Positions 1-29,756 of a stretch of 29,756 nucleotides of DNA are shown piece by piece. A program made the translations under genes and the position numbers. How positions within the stretch are numbered: the first letter of the stretch is position 1; every line of letters begins with the position of its first letter. This stretch comes from Priapulus caudatus (lineage: Eukaryota > Priapulida > Priapulimorpha > Priapulimorphida > Priapulidae), in NCBI RefSeq assembly GCF_000485595.1, contig NW_014577497.1, positions 147,774 through 177,529 of the forward strand. The letters run 5' to 3'. The notes below the pieces were generated by a model, which was not told the DNA's origin, ran no database searches, and was given only the letters and a program-made list of their open reading frames with translations.

Positions 1-1206
1 GTCAATGGCGACAGAAGTGAATTGCCCGGGATCAAAGTGACAGGGTAGCGCAACGTGGTTTTGGTTGTGCTGTGTCGTGAAAGATGCGAGATCATGTTGG
101 TACCTACGCAGCTCTGCGTAGCTGATTGCAAGTCCTTTATGGTTTAGGGTTGTGGTCAAAATTTTGCCTCCGTGTTCAAGACCATGAACAGATTCCGCAT
201 TCATGATATGCATGGGTGTTCTCCTTCTGTCGTTTCTTTCGTCCACCTGTACAGTTCTATGATGCATGTATATCCTTCAATCATCTTTCTATGCGACAAT
301 TCGTGTCTTAATTATCGCATTTGGTAGACATCTTATACTTCTTCTAATTAGGTGAACTCCAAAATGTATAATAATGGTGTCAATCAATTCCTTAGTGTTA
401 AAAAACCTATATGTTGCCACAAAATCAACTTCCTATGTCACTTACTTACGGAGTTATCATCATTTGACGAAATTCGCAAAAGGCGCTATTTGGGGGGTAG
501 GGTTGACCCTGAGTTACAATAGAACACCTGTGCATCATATAGAGCGGGGAAGCATCGTTTTGAAGGTTGGGTCACTTAGAGCACTTAATAAGGAAACTTT
601 TGGCCAATTTTGGTAGCTCTAGCCACAATATTGGGTGAGTGAGAAGCAATCATACTTAGAGCTACTTTCAAAGTGAACGCGAATTTTGGCTATTTTTTGG
701 CTAAAATTGAGCAAAATGTAGCCATTTCGTACCATGAAACAAAGTTTATGGCAACAAATCATGCTAGAAAGTTATTAGTAATACTCATTCAATGTAATTC
801 AGAGCAATTTGAAAGTTTATGGTTGCTTAATAAATATTTATGCTCTGAAACTTCAATATTGTCATTTTTTCACTTTGGCGCCTAACCGAAAATCGCATAA
901 TTAGCTATACAGAAAAAACGTACTTGACTCAGAAGTGTTACCCAAACTTTTTTTGAGAGTCTTACCATAAGGAATGAGAAAATACAAGGTTTTGCTCTAA
1001 AAGAGTCATGTACACGAACACCCCCCCAGAGCCAGGAGTATAAGAGAGTAGATGAAGATATATAAAGTATCTCGTTGTGTGAGATCAAGTCACTTCATAT
1101 AAAATGCGTGTGTGCAACAGACAGTATCTTGAACTTAAAAGCTGCTTTGTCCAATGTGCGGTGTCTGCAAGTGTAGTAATAGCGCTACGATGATTTGTTG
1201 TTTCAG
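1..1206. other. AT-rich non-coding sequence, possible exon remnant at the edge
   Basis: I see no convincing gene here. The first ~36-45 bases stay open in frame 1 only (VNGDRSELPGIK...) and could be the end of an exon cut by the window edge, with donor candidates at AAA|GTGACA or ACAGG|GTAGCG. The rest is AT-rich with short open frames of biased composition and no recognisable domain. Confidence 0.4.
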
Positions 1207-1479
1207 ATCTCAGGAAATGACAAAATATCGGGCAGGCTTTCGGCCGAGGTGTTGCGCCCATTGTTTTGTCCCCAGGTGGCACCAAAGCTACACTACCTGT
1301 GCTTCGCAGATCAGAACGTTGACATCGGCATGAAAGGGCGGCTTTGTCGCTCGCGTAAACAGATGATCATCGATTGTGAAGAGACCATAGGAGACAGTAT
1401 GGCCGCGCGTCTTGTGGCTGGTTTCATGGGAGATTACAGCGATACGGATTTCTTGTTTGATTTCAATCTTTCTTATTGA
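1207..1479 (+). CDS. Possible terminal coding exon of an unrecognised gene
   Basis: After a plausible 3' splice site (gttgtttcag, ending at 1206) the frame stays open for about 90 residues and ends at TGA (1477-1479). A second in-frame acceptor (ttgtccccag, ending at 1275) would start the exon at GTG GCA. The residues look protein-like rather than low-complexity (PKLHYLCFADQN, IIDCEETIGDSMAARLVAGF, DTDFLFDFNLSY), and codon use is balanced compared with the AT-rich surroundings. The other two phases after the 1206 acceptor hit stops, so only phase 0 works. I do not recognise the family. Its upstream exons would lie to the left, perhaps the open stretch at bases 1-45. It could be chance, since there is no homology anchor and no clear polyA signal nearby. 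Confidence 0.3.
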   Translation: MSGNDKISGRLSAEVLRPLFCPQVAPKLHYLCFADQNVDIGMKGRLCRSRKQMIIDCEETIGDSMAARLVAGFMGDYSDTDFLFDFNLSY

Positions 1480-2054
1480 GTGTGTGATGTCTCGATATGC
1501 AAAGAACTCGCTAAAGAGTGCAGCATTGGAGTTCCTGCGAAATTCAACCAACTTTTATTAACAAACTTGTTTAGTCTCTTATAACTGTGAATCTTATAAT
1601 AACAGTATGTAGCTAAAAATGTATGTAGTAATTACTAGGTTAAATATATTAGTTGTACTACATGTTCTGTCATTATTCCTTATTGGTTTAGTGAAATACT
1701 TGTACAAGAAATTCTCACATCTTCTCAAACAAGTTGATCAGACAAGGTTAATCAACTTCTAGATTATTGCTAAATGGTTGTCGGCAAGTTATATAATTTA
1801 TAATTGTCTTAACGCCTGCTGCTGTATATCAATTCCTATTATATGTGTATACTGTTTGGCTTTCCGTGTAATATTTATGTTGTAGACAGGATAACATTAC
1901 CAGCAACCATTTTCATTCTGTTGCATATATCTGAAGTTCTGAACACTGGTCAAAAATACCTAGAACAGTGTAATAAATTAATGAAAACTAAATGTAATTT
2001 AAAAGTTTGTATTATTACTACAAAAACACGTTTGTTAACTTTGTAGATTATACC
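1480..2054. other. Intergenic AT-rich stretch, no gene seen
   Basis: AT-rich sequence between the possible exon ending at 1479 and the 3' end of MRPL30. TTTATT at 1554-1559 would be an AATAAA on the minus strand and AATAAA at about 1975 lies on the plus strand, but neither is well placed for a known gene. The short open frames have no recognisable protein character. Confidence 0.5.
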
Positions 2055-2116
2055 TAGATATTATCAAGAGCTAATAATACCTAGCTATAATTATTATTAG
2101 CTCTTGATATTATCTA
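2055..2116. repeat. Hairpin with 25-bp stem; TIR-like tips
   Basis: Bases 2055-2079 pair with 2092-2116 with a single mismatch (2061/2110) and a 12-base loop. The core ATCAAGAGC...GCTCTTGAT (2063-2108) is flanked on both sides by ATT. The same tips and flanks bound the foldback element at 20781-21484, so this may be a minimal relative of that element. It lies just beyond the 3' end of MRPL30. Confidence 0.7.
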
Positions 2117-2194
2117 ACAGCCAACACAATCCTCTGCAAACATGACTCCATAAACATTCACACACTCATGTATGATTACAGAACTGCTGAAGCC

Positions 2195-2364
2195 TCATTT
2201 ACTACTTAAGTAATGTTTTGGTGGGTATTCCTCTATGCGCATGTCTCCTTGTTCCCATGCCTTGTATGCCTTTGTTCTGATCATGTCTCCCTTAACAACC
2301 TTTGAATATGTTTCTGTGGAGGCGACTTCAGGCATTTTCAACTTCTTTGAGACCAAGAATTCCC
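2195..2364 (-). CDS. MRPL30: MRPL30 coding exon 4 (terminal)
   Basis: Acceptor is ccattccag|GGGAAT, phase 1. Codes GEFLVSKKLKMPEV, continuing the human-like STGELVVQWHLKP, followed by about 40 residues of charged tail (KVVKGDMIRTKAYKAWEQGD...) to TAA at 2195-2197. The tail is an extension relative to vertebrate MRPL30. I find no good AATAAA on the minus strand within 300 bases downstream. Confidence 0.9.
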
Positions 2365-4448
2365 CTGGAATGGTAGTAATAAGATTCGTGGCTACTGCTA
2401 AATAAACATTTTTATTTACCAACACTAAATGTTAGTCAAAGGTAATCAGTCAATGAACAACTCGATCAATCAACAATTTACTTAAACACGGCAACACTAA
2501 TTATAAATTTAGTACACAGATTTATTGATTTATTACTTCACAGCTAAAGATTTTAATTAAAAATCTACAGGTATTGTTTATCCTAATTAATCCCAATTAT
2601 TAAGACTAGCTGGAACCCGCGCTAAGCGTGGGCTTAGTGACTGTGATGCATGTGGTACCGACTGTTCAATACCCAGTGAGATAAGAGAAGAGATTGACCT
2701 TGACATTGACATTTAACTTCATTATTACATGCTTATTTCTACTTACATTATTGGACTTACAAAAATCATAAAAATCATTATTGGGCTTACATGCAGCACA
2801 ACGTTGACAGACGGCGAAATATTACAGCACAACGTTCACAGACGGCAAATCTTTACCTTTTTTTTGTCTCTTTTAAGCCTTTTTTATCGTTTTCAACCGA
2901 GTATAGTTTAGAACCCGTTCCGTGTATTCATCGATCTCTTCTGTGAATTTGGCGCTATTTGGATCAAAACTGATGGAGCCTTTCATTAACATACATACAT
3001 ACAACATTCGGCAAATTATAGTAAGATGAAAAAAATTATAAATGAATTTTCTTACCTGTACGTTTAACAAGTGAATGTTCTACGTCTTCCTCTGTCACCT
3101 CTCCCCATGGAAACGTTACTTCTTTCACAGTCACTAAATGTTTTACCTGCAAATTCCATTTAATCAAGAAGACAAGTTTGTTAAGGATAGACTCAGGGTT
3201 ATGGACAGGTACCTCTGTAAATGGCAATACAACCCAACTACTAGTCAATTCCAATAAAAAATATCTATTTAATAAAAGAGATGTCTCTACGCTCACTGTG
3301 AAAATAATAACAATAACATCATCGCTAATTACGTGACAGCAAAAATGGTAAATTTATATGAAAAAATACTTTTTTCCCCCACATTTCTCAAAAACAGCAC
3401 AGGGTTCAAAATTTCACCCACAACCCTGTGTCTATCATTAAATACCATGTATATCACACATGATATGACACACAAAGATAGCTTTTCCTTCTCGGACAAA
3501 TTTGTATAGAAATGAAATAAATAGTTACAAGTAAAATGGTTGCTTCGACACATACCTTCCACAATAATTTAAGCACACTAGGAGTATTTGGCTGAATCAC
3601 TGCGGTGTTCCTAACAGTGTTCTTTCCTATTCCCAACTTGTCCAGCGTCTGTGAAAAATATCAAAACCAAAGTAAGACCTCTGTACTACCGCCCAATTAA
3701 CAGAGACCTCGTCGTTGCATTTATTTTTACCCAATGCAATGCTCGTACGCGTGCAAACCAGTAACGCTCATAGGGTCTATGTCCCCCAGGGTACCGTACT
3801 GCCGGAACGTACCCTGGGTACGGTCCGGTATACCGGAACGTACCATGGTTAGGGGATAACTATTTAATATGGTTAGGGTTAGGGTTAGGGTTAAGGTTAA
3901 GGAGTAGGCGTAGGCGACTCCCAAGACTCGTTAGTGGAGTAGGCGAGGTACGGTCCGGCATATTAGATAGTACCAGGGTACGTTCCGGCATAACCCTGGG
4001 GGATTAGACCCTCTCAGCACCAGTAACTGTTAAACTAATAACTGTACATAAAAGTAAATGCTCGCTATACTTTTATATCAAACCACGGCCGCCGTTTGAG
4101 TCCTCTATGGCGCCAGATAAGGAGCAGTTTCTCTCCACGTTTCTCATCTGGTATTGCACCATGGCCACGCTTATACTCTTCGGCCACTGGCGGTTGCACT
4201 TTCTCATCTGGTCCCCATGGAATCATGTCTCTAGTTAACGTGCATGGCTTCTGTCGTATGTCTTGTGGGTATTTAGTTTTCTGCGGCCTGGTTTTAATGA
4301 ATAGTCCGTAAAGTGTTTGGTTGGCCCAACATTGATGCGTTCCTGAAACACTCCTGGTTGCCGACACAACCATGGCCATGGGCATGAGGCCCTTAGACTT
4401 AGTTTGGTGAAGAAAATGTGAAACGGCATGTTTCATAGGCGTTACCAT
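2195..4448 (-). CDS. MRPL30: Mitochondrial large-subunit ribosomal protein uL30m (four coding exons)
   Basis: CDS = complement(join(2195..2364,3056..3146,3556..3648,4071..4448)), 732 nt, 243 aa. Every junction is GT-AG with matching phase (0, 0, 1). The uL30 fold is recognisable across the joins: RHRGLKRRPWFDIK / TLDKLGIGKN...PSVLKLLWK / VKHLVTVKEVTFPWGEV...LVKRT / GEFLVSKKLKMPEV. This tracks vertebrate MRPL30 ([44 protein letters not shown]) segment by segment. By family it is a structural protein of the mitochondrial 39S subunit; uL30 contacts 23S-type rRNA. The start at 4448 is the first ATG after an in-frame stop (TAA, 4467-4469), in an acceptable context (ACGATGG). The N-terminal ~45 residues are rich in Lys/Ser/His and poor in acids, as expected of a mitochondrial presequence. 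It is about 80 residues longer than the human protein (161 aa), with extra sequence at both ends. It is divergent to the PWWP gene. Confidence 0.92.
2365..3055 (-). other. MRPL30 intron 3 with short direct repeats
   Basis: A 691-base AT-rich intron. It contains a 30-base-period pair of direct repeats (2793-2820 and 2823-2850, cores cagcacaacgttgacagacg and cagcacaacgttcacagacg) and a shorter repeated word (cattattggacttac at about 2740, cattattgggcttac at about 2776). An open frame near 2880-3000 is not needed for the protein, since exon 3 joins exon 4 directly by homology and phase. Confidence 0.6.
3056..3146 (-). CDS. MRPL30: MRPL30 coding exon 3
   Basis: Acceptor is tttgcag|GTAAAA and donor is CGTACAG|GTAAGA. 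Codes VKHLVTVKEVTFPWGEV, TEEDVEHSLVKRT and the first base of a Gly codon. VKHLVTVKEVTFP matches [13 protein letters not shown] in human MRPL30, the last strand of the uL30 core. Confidence 0.92.
3556..3648 (-). CDS. MRPL30: MRPL30 coding exon 2
   Basis: Acceptor is ttcacag|ACG and donor is GGAAG|GTATG. The 93 bases code 31 residues, TLDKLGIGKNTVRN then TAVIQPNTPSVLKLLWK. This is the uL30 helix-loop segment matching [20 protein letters not shown] in the human protein. Both ends are phase 0. Confidence 0.92.
3773..4012. mobile_element. 240-bp inverted-repeat element with telomere-like core
   Basis: It lies in MRPL30 intron 1. The left end begins AGGGTCTATGTCCCCCAGGG and the reverse complement of the right end begins AGGGTCTAATCCCCCAGGGT. 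The similarity continues through TGCCGGAACGTACCCTGG, about 45 bases of imperfect terminal inverted repeat. CTCAT and CTCAG flank the two ends and may be a decayed target duplication. The centre (about 3870-3902) holds three GGTTAG-register TTAGGG units followed by two TTAAGG variants. No coding capacity. Probably a non-autonomous DNA element; the family is unknown to me. Confidence 0.65.
4071..4448 (-). CDS. MRPL30: MRPL30 coding exon 1
   Basis: Codes residues 1-126: a basic, Ser/Met-rich leader, then KLLLIWRHRGLKRRPWFDIK, the first strand and basic loop of uL30. The donor is AAA|GTATAG in phase 0; reading on past it gives an immediate stop. Two proline-rich, charged segments before the uL30 core (around QPPVAEEYKRGHGAIPDEKR) have no counterpart that I recall in human MRPL30. 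Confidence 0.9.
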
Positions 4449-5767
4449 CGTGGTGATTGGATAGTATTAGTATGTTAACTATTTTACGTAACGACAAGCT
4501 ACATACAAAAGTTTTAGCTTATTGTATAAAATTTTTACAATTCAGTGAAAGGAAAAACACGAATAGAAATACTAATAGTAATACTAATAGTAATAGGCCA
4601 TGCAAAAGTTGAACACCGACATAAACATATATAACGCCCCCTCGTGGTACGTTATAAAATTAATCTTAGAGAGAATATTGGAATATGACAATTTATTTTA
4701 AATAACTAACTACAATCAATATTATGTAACATCAGTTATTTTCTAAGTAATTTATCAACATTAATTTTTAATAAAAACCTATATAAAATAAGTTTACATG
4801 GTAAAGCAAACACCTGAAAATTATATAATATTTTTTAACACTAGGTGGCAGTCGGATCAATTCCATGTCCGTTTCAGTTTTGTAAAGTTAAAGACTCGGC
4901 TTGCAGCTTCTCTTTGCAGCGTTTTGTCCTAGCTGCCTCGTATGTGATGACGGCCTACATATTAATCAGGGCTCACTGTGTGGACTATGCATGTGTAAGT
5001 TGGTGTTAGTTAACCTTTTTTTTTGGTGCGTGTCGGTGTTCTTCTGCGAGCTGCTGCTGATGGTACTGTGCGTTTGTGCTAAGCAGGGCGTGCGGGCAGC
5101 GTGGCGATTGTGTGTTCGCGAGCTGGACAGTGATTGCACTGCGTTGGCTGGCCATTGCTACCGCTAAATTTGTAAACGGGCAGTTATAAGCTTTGTGCGC
5201 AATTATTACTTGTATCGGGCCGAGGTACATAAACAATAAGACCTTTGCGTAGTCATAACTGGTGGTTTAGCTTTACCGATTTATTTTATCAATCTGTGAA
5301 AGCACTCAACACAGATACCACGCGACTCTCGCGCCAATAGAAAGGAACTGTGGTCGCGGTCGACATAGCAAAGTTACTTGAGTGAGCGTCACTGAGTAGA
5401 GTAGGCTCACAGGCCACCTTGGAAGCGTTTGCAACTGTGTAAAGACGCAAGCCACGGCCGCCGCCATTTGCGCGCACCCACTGACAGCATAACAGTATAT
5501 AGGGCATGGTTGAGAAAGCGCTCCATTCCCCAAAAATTCCGCTGGACGATCTCGCTCGCATTTCCTCAGCGAGTCTGTCAGTAACACCCAATTATTTACC
5601 ACATGGGCGCGCACAAGCAGCTCTCCACTTGCTTCTGTTCTCCTCTCTTACACAGAACTAGTGGGTCTCTCACTTGTTATAAAACGCCACATAATGTTCT
5701 CTGTTCAGTAACGAGCTGTGTCACGCGAAATCACACAAAGACTGACGAAATTCTCGCGTTCGCTAGC
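4449..5767. other. Intergenic 5' flank of MRPL30 and the PWWP gene
   Basis: Contains an ACTAATAGTA microsatellite (about 4567-4597), two CTCF-like motifs (4634-4647 and 4838-4851), and a CpG-richer region from about 4900 to 5760 in which overlapping open frames on both strands are composition artefacts. GCCGCCATTTG at 5460-5470 resembles a YY1-type site on the minus strand, and TTATAAAAC at about 5679 is TATA-like. No gene recognised. Confidence 0.45.
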
Positions 5768-5842
5768 ACTGCGCACCGGATGGTAACGAACTTTCGCCCA
5801 TGGTTAAAGGCGGCGAAAGTTCGTTAACATCCGGTGCGCAGT
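5768..5842. repeat. Palindrome with 31-bp stem
   Basis: 5768-5798 is the reverse complement of 5812-5842 with one mismatch, around a 13-base loop. The stem includes GCGCACCGGATG and AACGAACTTTCGCC. It ends about 18 bases before a TATA-like box. The near-perfect pairing implies either a recent origin or selection. Confidence 0.85.
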
Positions 5843-5859
5843 CGCGCTTTCTCACCTGC

Positions 5860-5931
5860 TATATATTTATGTGTCAGTGTGCGCGCAATAGCGGCGGCGT
5901 GTGTTTACAGTTGAAACGCTTCAAGTGTCTG
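5860..5931 (+). promoter_or_regulatory. Candidate core promoter and non-coding first exon of the PWWP gene
   Basis: TATATATTTA at 5860-5869 is followed by a CpG-rich stretch (GTGTGCGCGCAATAGCGG) in which transcription would start about 25-35 bases downstream. A consensus donor, GTGAGT, begins at 5931. The first PWWP coding exon is preceded by a clear acceptor (ending 7287), so it needs an upstream exon; this site fits in position and strand. Inference only: other TATA-like sites exist, and a trans-spliced leader is an alternative. Confidence 0.35.
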
Positions 5932-27541
<21,610 letters not shown>

Positions 27542-27550
27542 CTGTGACGT

Positions 27551-27935
27551 GCGTGGCGCCCTTTGCTGTCGCAATGGCAATCTCGGCGCGTGGCGCCCTC
27601 TGCTCTCGCAACGGCAATCTCGGTGCGTGGTGCCCTCTGCTGTAGCAACGGCAATCTCGACGCGTGGCGCCCTTTGCTGTTGCAATGTCAATCTCGGTGC
27701 GTGGCGCCCTCTGCTGTCCGCAACCGGCAATCTCGGTGTGGTAGCGCCTTCTGGCTGTTGCCCAAGACGGCAGTACTCGACGCGTGGCGCCCTCTGCTGT
27801 CACAACTTGCAATCTCGGCACGTGGCGCCTCTGCTTGTTGCAACGGCAAACTTCGGTGGCGTGGCCGCCCTCGCTGTTGTGCAGATGGCAATTCTCCGGT
27901 GGCGTATGTGCCCTCTGCCTCCAGTAATCTCCCAC
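27551..27935. repeat. 37-bp GC-rich minisatellite with CTCF-like cores
   Basis: Unit GCGTGGCGCCCTCTGCTGTC plus GCAACGGCAATCTCGGY. Copies begin at 27551, 27588, 27625, 27662 and 27699 at exactly 37-base spacing. About five more follow, with increasing single-base insertions, to about 27935. The open frames across it on both strands are artefacts of a repeat length not divisible by three. It lies in the presumed 3' UTR. Confidence 0.95.
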
Positions 27936-27970
27936 TGTGCTCGACTGAGAGCAAATCGAAAGCGTTTGTG

Positions 27971-28021
27971 ACGATGATGATGATGTATGATGATGAATGA
28001 TGATATGATGATGATATGATC
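27971..28021. repeat. (GATGAT)n microsatellite
   Basis: Imperfect GAT/ATGATG repeats, about 50 bases, directly after the 37-bp array. Confidence 0.85.
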
Positions 28022-28600
28022 GAAGTTTTTGAGTGTAATGCTCGTGCTTTTGTTGTGCAATTGTGCTGAAAAATTATATATCTTCTGTTGTCCAATGGTT
28101 CCCTCCTAACTGGGTAAGAGTAGAAAATCTTACTCGGCGCAGTGGTTACAGTTTGGTTAGTGTAGTCATGAAAACTTTCCCTGTGGCACTGCTGGGTAAT
28201 CAGAGTCGACACGGTATCTAATAATATACATGTGTGTGTGTGTGACATATAAAATATTCTGTCAATTGTAAATAGAACACAGAAAATGGTGAAACAATGG
28301 CAAAAAAATGCCATGGGAAGTGCGATAACAATAACTTTAATATGTAACACCGAAATTATGGCAACATGTGTACTACAAGTACAACTTTGCAATTTGTCGG
28401 CAAAATGTCAAAATTTGGAGTATTTTGCATAAAAAAATCGTTTTATTTCAATGAAAATATGTTTATGAATCCGTGTGCGGTTCATATCAGTTGTGTTGCG
28501 CTATGCTCTTTCAACTGCGTTTAAGAATCATGTTAACTTAAAACACGTAATAGGTGATCTCCTCGCTGATATGCGTGCGTGCGTGCGTGTGTGTGTAGTG

Positions 28601-28632
<32 letters not shown>

Positions 28633-28911
28633 TGTGGCGTCAATGTATGTTTGTGTATGCACACGTGTGTGTGTGTGTGTGAGCGCACGTGTCCGCATTA
28701 ATGTGTTAGTAGAGTCGCATTGAAATTCTGTTAACAGAACGGCTGTGTGTCGTGTTGTGGTGCGTGCGTGTGTGCGTGCCGTGCTGCGTGGCGTGTGTTT
28801 TTCGTGAAACAATATTATGTTGAATTCTTACGTATGATAAATGCTCGATTTAATCGATGTAAATAATGTGACACCGTGTTGATGACACCAGAAGCCTTGA
28901 ATAATAGCAAA
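28022..28911. other. Downstream flank or long 3' UTR
   Basis: AT-rich sequence with a GCGT/TG microsatellite (about 28575-28800). No gene recognised; the minus-strand open frames are crossed by simple repeats. Confidence 0.5.
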
Positions 28912-28917
28912 AATAAA
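28912..28917 (+). terminator. Candidate polyA signal of HDGFL2
   Basis: AATAAA within AAAAATAAATATAAATAC, followed by GT/T-rich sequence. It is the first canonical hexamer I find after the stop and would imply a 3' UTR of about 1.4 kb. Non-canonical upstream sites are equally possible. Confidence 0.3.
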
Positions 28918-29756
28918 TATAAATACTACCTTTTACAGAACTTTCTTCTATTGCACCGTCTCTCTCGTCTCAGTGTGTTACTTCCTGCATTTTATTATTG
29001 TGAAAAGTTTTTATACCGTTGTAATTTGGATAAGCTTGGTAAAATGTAGACTTTACGATAGTATGGAATGATTTACACTATTCTTTTATTGAGCTGTATT
29101 TAGCCCGAGCCAACTCTAATAAGCACTAAACTGAGAACCAGATTATGTATACCGAGTGACTGAACACTACCGCTCCGTGACATCTTACTGTCTTAATCCT
29201 AGGGCTGCGCTAAGAGGTTTTTCGTGGTACCCGCTTTTTCTACAAATAACATCGTGATCAGTTGCTTAATACGTATCATCAACGGACTTGTCACGACTAC
29301 ATATAATGAACGGGCATCTAAATAATATACCCTCTAATTAGTGATGTCACGATCATGGCGAATATACTCGATCAATCGTTGACAGTGGCTCGAAACCAAC
29401 CACGCTATCATCGCTAACTAATACATAGTTAATGCCCTTTATTAAACAATAACAATGTATATACACCAGTAGTAAACATGCTAAAACAAACAGTAAACAG
29501 GGCTAAACAAGCGGCATACAGCACACCGCGTCTGCCCGCTTACCCACCACGCAGCATTCAACACGCCGAGTACCGATTGTAAAACCGATACAAATCGTTA
29601 CTTGGATCCAACATGATGACGATACGAAACTAACAACCGATTGACAACACAACCTTAAATTATATTTTGTACAATAATTTAAAAGGCCACGCCGAGAATG
29701 ACTGATGCGCTACTGCACAATGCGAATCTGGGATGAGATGCTAGTGTTTGTGCAAT
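28918..29756. other. 3' flank, possible LTR-like fragment on the minus strand
   Basis: No gene recognised. On the minus strand AATAAAGGGCAT (about 29438-29449) lies about 100 bases before an end ...GTGACATCA (29342), loosely like an LTR 3' part. No matching second end or target duplication is visible inside the window. Confidence 0.25.

Noticed and set aside
2873-3070. Possible extra MRPL30 exon (SISFDPNSAKFTEEIDEYTE)
   Set aside because: Exon 3 joins exon 4 directly in phase with matching family sequence (KRT-GEFLV against KST-GELVV), so this piece is not needed. It has no family match.
3870-3902. A true chromosome end
   Set aside because: Only about five telomere-like units, internal, and enclosed by inverted repeats with genes on both sides.
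5289-5614. Two overlapping minus-strand frames of about 100 codons
   Set aside because: They overlap in different frames in a CpG-rich stretch, with no domain and no splice or homology support.
28475-28812. Cys/Val- and Thr/His-rich open frames
   Set aside because: Microsatellite translation.

Overview
The window is animal nuclear DNA. It has spliced genes with GT-AG introns, long AT-rich introns full of microsatellites and small DNA transposons, no operon structure and no bacterial signals. Two protein genes can be rebuilt exon by exon. One is MRPL30 (mitochondrial ribosomal protein uL30m; minus strand, 4 coding exons, 2195-4448, 243 aa). The other is a HDGFL2/PSIP1-type PWWP chromatin reader (plus strand, 22 coding exons, 7301-27541, 1021 aa), which fills most of the window. 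Their start codons face away from each other across about 2.85 kb of shared 5' flank. The host looks like a marine invertebrate. The evidence is frequent acatgtacatgt words, a repeat resembling the dispersed 'TTTTAGCTCAYCTGA...CTTGTT' elements I associate with molluscs, and several motifs close to the bilaterian CTCF consensus. The phylum cannot be fixed from sequence alone.

Layout. 1-2194: mostly AT-rich non-coding sequence, with one possible terminal coding exon of an unrecognised plus-strand gene (about 1207-1479) and a 25-bp-stem hairpin (2055-2116). 2195-4448: MRPL30 on the minus strand; its first intron holds a 240-bp inverted-repeat element carrying telomere-like TTAGGG units. 4449-7300: intergenic, with CTCF-like motifs near 4634 and 4838, a CpG-rich stretch, a 31-bp-stem palindrome (5768-5842) and, just after it, a TATA-like box and a possible non-coding first exon of the PWWP gene. 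7301-27541: the PWWP gene, whose introns contain two copies of a 1.0-1.2 kb repeat, a hAT-like element with a perfect 8-bp target duplication, a CAGGG-ended element, a 704-bp foldback element abutting exon 15, smaller foldbacks and many microsatellites. 27551 to about 27935: a 37-bp minisatellite starting ten bases after the stop codon, each unit carrying a CTCF-like motif. 27970-29756: AT-rich 3' flank with GAT and GT/GCGT microsatellites, a candidate polyA signal near 28912 and no recognisable gene.

The PWWP protein reads, in order: PWWP domain (about 5-98), serine-rich linker with an AT-hook (189-197), two serine runs, lysine-rich and glutamate-rich charged helices (321-590), a complete integrase-binding-type domain (IBD, about 592-676), then a long acidic tail (677-1021) with an array of [VI]-S-x-x-[DE] motifs. 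The family pattern is that the PWWP reads H3K36 methylation and the IBD recruits partners carrying IBD-binding motifs. The long tail and a Lys at the position of the key PSIP1 IBD aspartate are the main departures. The two genes have no evident functional link; they share a boundary region.
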